Shown here: piece after piece, positions 58,883-64,000 of the stretch
How positions within the stretch are numbered: position 1 is the stretch's first letter
How the letters are laid out: each line of letters opens with the position of its first letter
NCBI GenBank assembly: GCA_964573855.1
Contig: CAZNKO010000001.1
Coordinates: 10,738-74,737, forward strand
From: CAZNKO01 sp964573855
GTDB taxonomy: Bacteria; Patescibacteriota; Patescibacteriia; UBA9934; GWF2-40-263
Reading direction: 5' to 3'
DNA length: 64,000 nucleotides
The notes under the pieces: model-generated
The model's database searches: none
Seen by the model: the letters and a program-made list of their open reading frames with translations, nothing else
Told to the model about the DNA's origin: nothing
Program-made: the position numbers and the translations under genes

Positions 58883-59200
58883 TCATAGGTGCCGTTCAAG
58901 GCGCGAGCGCAGGGCCTGCTTGTTCATGGTGCCGGAAAACTGATCCGCGACCTGTCCGCCCTTGAACACCATGAAGGTTGGAATGGAAAGGATGTTGTAT
59001 TGCTGGGCGAGCTCGGGCTCGTCATCCACATTCACCTTTGCCACCACGATATCCTTCATTTCCGAGGCAAGCTCCTCGATGATCGGCTCCATGATCCGGC
59101 ATGGCCCGCACCATGGCGCCCAAAAATCAATAAACACGGGTTTCTTTGATTGAAGAACCGCGGCGTCAAAAGAATCTTTTGTGAGAACGATTTCGGACAT
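58883..59200 (-). CDS. trxA: Thioredoxin
   Basis: 105-aa thioredoxin with WAPWCGPCRIM and the cis-Pro segment SIPTFMVFKGG. ATG 59200 (MSEIVLTKDSF) is chosen; an in-frame ATG at 59215 is possible. Pairs with trxB, which lies just downstream on the same strand. Confidence 0.95.
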   Translation of the reverse strand: MSEIVLTKDSFDAAVLQSKKPVFIDFWAPWCGPCRIMEPIIEELASEMKDIVVAKVNVDDEPELAQQYNILSIPTFMVFKGGQVADQFSGTMNKQALRSRLERHL

Positions 59201-59234
59201 AGGAATAAGTGACAAGAGACAGGTGACAAGGAAA

Positions 59235-61265
59235 TTAACGTTTCGTGACGCCCTCGATCACGAGGTCGCGCACCACGCGCTCCTCGGTGTAGGCCTCAAG
59301 GATATCACCAATTTCCAATTTTGTGCGGCCCTTGTATTGCAACCCGAACTCTTGTCCGCCGCGCGTCTCCTTTGCCTCCGAGCGCCCAATCTGGAGAGCC
59401 GCGACTTCCCCTTCGCCCACATATTGTCCGCCGCGTGAGACACGGATCTTTGCTTTCGGGATGATTTTCCCCTCACGCCCCTTGCAACCGACGACCATTC
59501 CGCCCTCCACTTTCCGGAAGGTCGCGATGACCTCGCACGTGCCAAGTTCGGAGAGCATGGTTTCGGAAGGCAGCATCTTCCGAAGTTCCGAAAGTACGTC
59601 GTCAAACAAGCGATAAATGATTTTGTAAGTGCGCACATCCACGCCTTTGTCGCGCGCGAGCTGTTCGGCCATAGAAATCGCGTTCACGTTGAAGCCAAAA
59701 ATCTTGGCCTGTCCCGCCTCGGCGCTCAAAACGTCCGAGTCCATGATATTGCCGAGCCCTTTCCCTACCACCTTTACGCCCACGTCATCATGTTTGATGG
59801 TGTCGAGCATACCAAGAATGGCTTCAAGCGAACCAAGCGCATCCGCCCGGACAATGAGATTCAGCATGAGCTTCTTTTCTTCTCCTTCTTCCGGCGCCTT
59901 CGGTTGGGTGATCGCGGTCATCTCTTCCGTGGCGCGATTGGGCTTTGCCGTTACTTTCATTTTCTTCAGCACTTTTTCATCCTCTGCCACTTCAAGCACA
60001 TCTCCCATGGCTGGGGCAATTTTCCAGCCGATGATTTGAACGGGGGTGGAAGGCGGGGCTTCTTTCACCTGATCGCCTTTCCAATCCTGCATGGCGCGGA
60101 CCCGGCCGTAAAACGCGTCGCGGATGCCAAGCACATCTCCGACTCGGAGGGTGCCGCTTTGCACGAGGACGGTTGCGACCGCGCCCGTGCCCGGATCCAT
60201 GTGCGACTCAATCACGGTTCCGATTGCGGTGCGATTTGGATTTGCGACAATCCGCTCCTGCTCCATGTCATTCACGAGAAGAAGTACGTCGAGAAGCTGG
60301 TCAATTCCCTTTTTCTCTTTGGCGGAAATCGGAACCACAGGGATTTTCCCTCCCCAATCCTCCGGCGTTACGTTCGCTTCCGCGAGTTGGCCTTTGACGC
60401 GATCAATGTTCGCTTCCGCACGGTCGATTTTATTGAGCGCCACGATAAACGGAAGCTTCGCGGAATGAATGATGTCGATCGCTTCCTTCGTCTGCGGCTG
60501 GACGCCGTCGTCGGCCGCGACGACAAGGATCGCGATGTCGGCAACCTTGGCGCCGCGCGAACGCATCACCGTGAAGGCCTCATGGCCCGGCGTATCGATG
60601 AACGTCATCTTTTTATTTTTGCGCTCCACTTGGTAGGCACCGATGTGTTGAGTGATGCCGCCGGCCTCGGACTCCATCACATTCGTCGAACGAATCGCGT
60701 CGAGGAGACGCGTCTTGCCGTGATCCACGTGTCCCATGATCACAATAACCGGCGCCCGCGGCTTCAGCTCGGATTTCTCTTCCTTCTCCACGGCCTCGCG
60801 CACGCGGTCGAGCGACGGCGCATCCTCAACCGGTGCGGTCTTCGCTTCGTGCACGGCTTTGAATCCCAAATCTTCCGCAATGATGGACGCGGTGTCGAAA
60901 TCAATCCGCTCGTTCACGGCCGCAAGAATGCCGCTGTGCATGAGCTCCTGCATGACGCGCGGAATCGGAAGGTCAAGACGTCCGGCAAATTCGCGCACCG
61001 TGATGACGGGTGGAAGCTCGACCGGACGACTCGCGGCTTCCTCGCGCCGCTTCTCGCGCGCCTCGGCAGCCGCCTTTTGTTCCTCGATTTTGTTCGTGAG
61101 CCGCTCGCGGCGCCGCATTTCGCTCCACGCCTCGATCACTTGTTGCGCAACGCGATTATCAACCTTCACGGCGCGCCGCCCAATCGCAAATCCAAGCTGC
61201 GGGAGCTTGTCGCGCAGTTCCTCGGGGGTGACACGCAGTCGTCGTGCGAGCTCGGTGACATTCAT
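59235..61265 (-). CDS. infB: Translation initiation factor IF-2
   Basis: 676-aa GTPase. Short N-terminal IF2N module ([20 protein letters not shown]) without the long charged linker of E. coli; G domain with [25 protein letters not shown]-terminal domains binding fMet-tRNA. ATG 61265 begins at the family start; the upstream frame overlaps spacer. The stop of trxA's spacer leaves 34 bases between them. Confidence 0.97.
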   Translation of the reverse strand: MNVTELARRLRVTPEELRDKLPQLGFAIGRRAVKVDNRVAQQVIEAWSEMRRRERLTNKIEEQKAAAEAREKRREEAASRPVELPPVITVREFAGRLDLPIPRVMQELMHSGILAAVNERIDFDTASIIAEDLGFKAVHEAKTAPVEDAPSLDRVREAVEKEEKSELKPRAPVIVIMGHVDHGKTRLLDAIRSTNVMESEAGGITQHIGAYQVERKNKKMTFIDTPGHEAFTVMRSRGAKVADIAILVVAADDGVQPQTKEAIDIIHSAKLPFIVALNKIDRAEANIDRVKGQLAEANVTPEDWGGKIPVVPISAKEKKGIDQLLDVLLLVNDMEQERIVANPNRTAIGTVIESHMDPGTGAVATVLVQSGTLRVGDVLGIRDAFYGRVRAMQDWKGDQVKEAPPSTPVQIIGWKIAPAMGDVLEVAEDEKVLKKMKVTAKPNRATEEMTAITQPKAPEEGEEKKLMLNLIVRADALGSLEAILGMLDTIKHDDVGVKVVGKGLGNIMDSDVLSAEAGQAKIFGFNVNAISMAEQLARDKGVDVRTYKIIYRLFDDVLSELRKMLPSETMLSELGTCEVIATFRKVEGGMVVGCKGREGKIIPKAKIRVSRGGQYVGEGEVAALQIGRSEAKETRGGQEFGLQYKGRTKLEIGDILEAYTEERVVRDLVIEGVTKR

Positions 61266-61302
61266 AGAAGTGGGGCTATGATAAAAGAAAAAACGGGCCG
61301 TG

Positions 61303-62298
61303 TCAATCCAGCACTTTGTCTTCAATGAGGCCCGCCAGACGGAATGTATTCCCATGTTTCAAAAACCCACGATAAGCGGCGAGGGATTGCTCCCCAGCTC
61401 CATTTCGTATCGCCTTCAACATCCTCCGTCTTGTCGTGGTCCTCAAAATTTTGTGGTCGGGAAAGTGGATCCAGCCAAGAAAATCGATTCCGGAAGAAAT
61501 GGTCCGGAGTTCTATCTTTTCCGGATGGAGCTCAAGGTGAAGTTCGTTCGATAAAAAATGTCCGATCCTTGGAATAAGCTTTTTGAGGTGTTCTTTGTCT
61601 CGGGAAAAGATGACAAAATCGTCGGCATAGCGAATATAATGCTTCAGATGAAGCCGGTGTTTCACAAATTGATCGAAAATGTTCAGGTAAACATTGGCAA
61701 AAAGCTGTGAAGTCAGGTTGCCGAGTGGGAGCCCAATGCCTTCCGTGCCGGACGAAAAACTTCGCACGATCGTCTCGAGAAGCCGGACGATGCGCTTATC
61801 AGGAATGGATCCGTCAACGATCCGTATCAAGACGCGCTGGTCGATAGAGGCAAAAAATTTCCTGACATCGCATTTCAGCACCCACACGGTTTTACGGTGG
61901 TTCATCGAAACTTGGCGTGCAAAACGCGTGAATCGTTCAAGCGCTCGATGTGTCCCCTTTCCTATCCGACACGAAAACGAATCTGAAATAAACGTTCGGT
62001 CGAAAAACGGATATAATTTGCGATAGAGAGCGCGGTGTAAAACTCTGTCGGTCACGGACGCCTTATGGATACTGCGCGTCTTGGGATCTGAAATTATAAA
62101 CGCCTGATAAGGAGAATGCCGATACGTCATCTTCGTAAGACGTTCGTGCAATGAAAACAAATTTTCCATAAGATGAAGCTCGAACTCCTGCACGTCGCTC
62201 CGGGATCGTTTCCCGCGCACAAACTCTCGCCACGCCTCAAGAAGATTCTCAAGAGAAATAATTTCATCGTAACTATGTCTGAACAAAATTCTACTCAT
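61303..62298 (-). CDS. DGR reverse transcriptase 2 (intact)
   Basis: 331-aa DGR-class reverse transcriptase with VLKCDVRKFFASIDQ, GLPLGNLTSQLFANVYL and HYIRYADDFVIF, so all catalytic Asp are present, unlike its paralogue at 10245-11222. It would copy the template RNA with adenine errors. Its 5' end overlaps the putative long avd start (62275) on the other strand. Confidence 0.93.
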   Translation of the reverse strand: MSRILFRHSYDEIISLENLLEAWREFVRGKRSRSDVQEFELHLMENLFSLHERLTKMTYRHSPYQAFIISDPKTRSIHKASVTDRVLHRALYRKLYPFFDRTFISDSFSCRIGKGTHRALERFTRFARQVSMNHRKTVWVLKCDVRKFFASIDQRVLIRIVDGSIPDKRIVRLLETIVRSFSSGTEGIGLPLGNLTSQLFANVYLNIFDQFVKHRLHLKHYIRYADDFVIFSRDKEHLKKLIPRIGHFLSNELHLELHPEKIELRTISSGIDFLGWIHFPDHKILRTTTRRRMLKAIRNGAGEQSLAAYRGFLKHGNTFRLAGLIEDKVLD

Positions 62299-62335
62299 AC
62301 CAATATAAGTAACCCCCCCCCCGAAGCTCTTACCA
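62275..62335 (+). promoter_or_regulatory. C10 tract in front of avd 2 (candidate contingency locus)
   Basis: ATG 62275 (MSEQNSTHTNISN) reaches ten Cs at 62313-62322. As sequenced it is out of frame with avd and stops at 62376; with nine or twelve Cs it would continue into avd without interruption. Confidence 0.55.
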
Positions 62336-62695
62336 TTGCTGCAAAAACTAAAGAGCGCGTATCTGTTGTGGTTTGAATATTATCAAACTCTTCCGAAAAT
62401 CCATCGTTACACGCTCGGGTCGCGCATCGACAACCTCCTCGTTGAAATGATCGAGGCAATCAGTGTCGCAAGTTTCACGCCCAGGCAAGAAAAGCTGCCG
62501 TCTGTTCGGTTTGCCATCCGAAAAGGAGACACGGCCAAAGTATTACTTCTTATTCTCTGGGAGACGAAGTCGCTCGACAACAAAAAGTATATTGCCCTAT
62601 CAGAAAAAATTGAAGAAATAGGCAAGATGTTGGGTGGATGGCACGGCCAGCTCGTTAAACAAAACTCCCCGAACCAAACGGTCGGGGAGAAATGA
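62336..62695 (+). CDS. avd: DGR accessory protein Avd-like (four-helix bundle)
   Basis: 119 aa from TTG 62336: LQKLKSAYLLWFEYYQTLPK, IHRYTLGSRIDNLLVEMIEA, LPSVRFAIRKGDTAKVLLLI and KIEEIGKMLGGWHGQL are the four helices of Avd-like proteins. The start is uncertain: the frame is open upstream through the C tract. It ends 8 bases before the template repeat. Same role as avd at DGR 1. Confidence 0.82.
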   Translation: MLQKLKSAYLLWFEYYQTLPKIHRYTLGSRIDNLLVEMIEAISVASFTPRQEKLPSVRFAIRKGDTAKVLLLILWETKSLDNKKYIALSEKIEEIGKMLGGWHGQLVKQNSPNQTVGEK

Positions 62696-62703
62696 AGAGA
62701 CTG

Positions 62704-62824
62704 GCGGGAACCGCGGCCGGGTTCTGGTCGTCGAACTTATTGTCGAGCCAGTTGTTGTCCCAGTTCCACTGTCCGTTCTCGAAGTACAGGTAGCGGACGT
62801 AGAGGTTGCCGTCCGAATCGCGGT
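62704..62824 (-). other. DGR 2 template repeat (TR)
   Basis: 121 bp aligning gap-free to 63216-63336 (offset 512). All 17 differences are at plus-strand T, i.e. template adenine. Confidence 0.95.
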
Positions 62825-63066
62825 CTCACGCAAAGCGTCGTCCGGAACACCATCCCTTGATTACTCTCAGGACTGAATCGTATTCGCAATCTGCAATTGC
62901 CTAGCGCTTCACGCCAAGTATATTCATTTTTAGATCCGACGCATGACACGCTGTTTCAAGCCGTAACCTGAAACATTCTGGACAAACGCCAATCGGGTTC
63001 GGCAGCGGGAAGCCGTAACCGCCCACATATTCGCCTCACCTGAATATATTATATTCAAAATCGCAG
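62825..63066. other. Spacer between template repeat 2 and target terminator
   Basis: No gene. Contains the perfect 17-bp palindrome TGAATATATTATATTCA (63041-63057), which includes a minus-strand TATAAT and may be part of the template-RNA promoter or an operator. Confidence 0.4.
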
Positions 63067-63106
63067 CAAAAGAAAAAGGAGCCCCGCACAAACTCGTGCA
63101 AGGCTC
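63067..63106 (-). terminator. Terminator of the DGR 2 target
   Basis: GGAGCC...GGCTCC around a GCACGAGTTTGTGC inner stem, then TTTTTCTTTT on the minus strand. A further hairpin-rich stretch (63121-63208) lies between it and the gene. Confidence 0.8.
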
Positions 63107-63208
63107 CGTCGTACGTGGGTGGCAAAGGGCTAAGGATCTCAGCCAGAGGCTGATCCGCCTTCGGCGGAAAAGGGCAAAGAACTGCCCAAGGTTCCAAGCC
63201 CTAAGCGC

Positions 63209-63811
63209 TTAACTTGCGGGAACCGCGGCCGGGTTCTGGCCGCCGAACCTACCGTCGAGCCAGCGGCTGCCCCAGCGCCACTGTCCGTCCTCGAAGCACA
63301 GGTAGCGGACGCAGAGGCCGCCGCCCGAATCGCGGTAGATGGTGCCCCAGAAGTACAGGTACCGCGTTCCCCCCTTCTCGTCGATCTTCCACGAATCCGG
63401 AATGAGGTTCGTGTTAGCGAGGAGGTGGTCGAGCACCTGCGCCCCATAGACCGTCTTGCCCGCGAGCCTCTCCTTCAGCTTGTTCCCAACGATGGTTCGG
63501 CCCTCCTTCTGCCCCTCGTCGAGGTGGAACGCGATCTTCGCGGGATCGAACGACAGCTCGCCGTGAACCACGTTCGGGAGCTGGTCCTCCGGGTGGATGC
63601 TCCAGCCGTCCGGGACGAACGGCTTCGCGTCGCAGTCGATGAGCCGACGCAGACCCACGGGGATCGCGTCGAAGTTGCCCTCGATGAGATCCTGCAGGCT
63701 GCCGAGAACCCGCTCGATCGGGAGCGTCCCTTCGCGGACGCGGCGGAACAAGTCGTTGTACTTTCGGCCGAGTTGGCCGAGTTGCTCGTCGGAGACAACC
63801 GGAGTCGTCAT
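63209..63811 (-). CDS. DGR 2 target protein with C-terminal variable region
   Basis: 200-aa protein from ATG 63811 with AAGGAGG 6 bases upstream. N-terminal half helical (SDEQLGQLGRKYNDLFRRVREG, LIEGNFDAIPVGLRRLIDC); the C-terminal half has the repeated GTRYLYFWGTIYRDSGG and VRYLCFEDGQWRWG pattern of a C-type-lectin-like fold, ending GGQNPAAVPAS. The last 40 residues are the variable repeat. Ligand unknown; no export signal seen. Confidence 0.87.
   Translation of the reverse strand: MTTPVVSDEQLGQLGRKYNDLFRRVREGTLPIERVLGSLQDLIEGNFDAIPVGLRRLIDCDAKPFVPDGWSIHPEDQLPNVVHGELSFDPAKIAFHLDEGQKEGRTIVGNKLKERLAGKTVYGAQVLDHLLANTNLIPDSWKIDEKGGTRYLYFWGTIYRDSGGGLCVRYLCFEDGQWRWGSRWLDGRFGGQNPAAVPAS
63216..63336 (-). 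repeat. DGR 2 variable repeat (VR)
   Basis: Copy of 62704-62824 with 17 substitutions, all at template adenines; the last 24 bases in the coding direction are invariant. Confidence 0.95.
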
Positions 63812-63901
63812 GACAAGCCTCCTTTTTTTGATGCACGGATGCCGCCATGCGCGGTGTTTTCAAGTGTTTTGGGCTTATCCCACCACACTCAAAGACATAA
63901 A

Positions 63902-63930
63902 AGTATAGCTTATTTCTGGCCTTTTGTCAA
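63902..63930 (-). promoter_or_regulatory. Promoter of the DGR 2 target gene
   Basis: TTGACA, 17-base spacer, TATACT: nearly consensus, about 90 nt above the ATG. Beyond it to 64000 no gene is seen. Confidence 0.85.
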
Positions 63931-64000
63931 TGAATTGTTTGTCATTGTAACACGGGAGTGATATTTTCCTCTTCGCGGGGAATGAATTTTTCCGCCTCGG

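Noticed and set aside
59790..61328. 512-codon plus-strand open frame opposite infB
   Set aside because: Antisense shadow of infB, His/Arg-rich without recognisable domain.

Overview
The window looks like a chromosome segment of a Candidate Phyla Radiation (Patescibacteria) bacterium, probably Parcubacteria-like; the lineage is inferred. Pointers are an spc operon with no room for rpmD (L30) between rpsE and rplO, an AspRS without the GAD insertion domain, extended tails on small ribosomal proteins, a comEC split in two genes, diversity-generating retroelements (DGRs), and many small palindromic repeats between and even inside genes. UGA is a normal stop (scpA, leuS, rpsH), so the standard bacterial code applies. 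Two 10-N gaps (19153-19162, 31689-31698) show this is a scaffold.

Layout. 1-2.9 kb: parAB, a membrane-anchored unknown protein, hicBA toxin-antitoxin. 3-3.8 kb: a tRNA cluster (Leu, Met, fMet) riddled with repeats, including a tRNA-Leu gene lying inside another tRNA-Leu-like gene. 4-10.2 kb: YdjM-like protein, glycosyltransferase, and an aspS-scpA-scpB-dacA-type operon. 10.2-13.2 kb: DGR 1. 13.2-13.8 kb: DUF5678 plus retropepsin-like protease. 13.8-29.8 kb: one long minus-strand run, tuf-rpsJ-rplCDWB-rpsS-rplV-rpsC-rplP-rpmC-rpsQ-rplNXE-rpsNH-rplFR-rpsE-rplO-secY-adk-map-ruvX-recO. 30-31.1 kb: a third DGR-type target gene broken by an in-frame UGA. 31.2-37.8 kb: membrane-anchored Clp-type ATPase, Wzy/WaaL-like polymerase, phosphotransferase, ABC exporter. 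37.9-41 kb: rpsL-rpsG-fusA. 41.3-44.2 kb: M50 protease, murA, decayed NTPase, DoxX, tRNA-Pro. 44.3-46.9 kb: AT-rich AbiE toxin-antitoxin island bounded by 23-bp direct repeats. 47.3-52.4 kb: ndk, split comEC, UDP-sugar dehydrogenase, Nudix. 52.4-61.3 kb: leuS, gdhA, two unknown genes, trxB, trxA, infB. 61.3-64 kb: DGR 2.

Two systems stand out. First, a family of 29-142 bp elements ending CCCCG...CGGGG, each with its own self-complementary arms and a 4-5 bp target duplication. In seven complete copies the duplicated target is TATG, i.e. the start codon of scpB, rplE, rplF, rplW (one mismatch), rplC, a wzy/waaL-like gene and leuS; an eighth start (rpsE) has a gapped composite copy. Insertion therefore regenerates the ATG; another copy regenerates the 5' end of tRNA-Met, and another supplies the stop codon of the UDP-sugar dehydrogenase gene. 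Second, two complete DGRs: template and variable repeats differ at 20 and 17 positions, every one an adenine of the template strand. RT 1 carries YCDY instead of YxDD while RT 2 is intact. At both loci the avd accessory gene is read divergently from the RT, and an upstream ATG is separated from it by a C10 tract that leaves the reading frame off by one base, which suggests phase variation (or a homopolymer length error at both loci).
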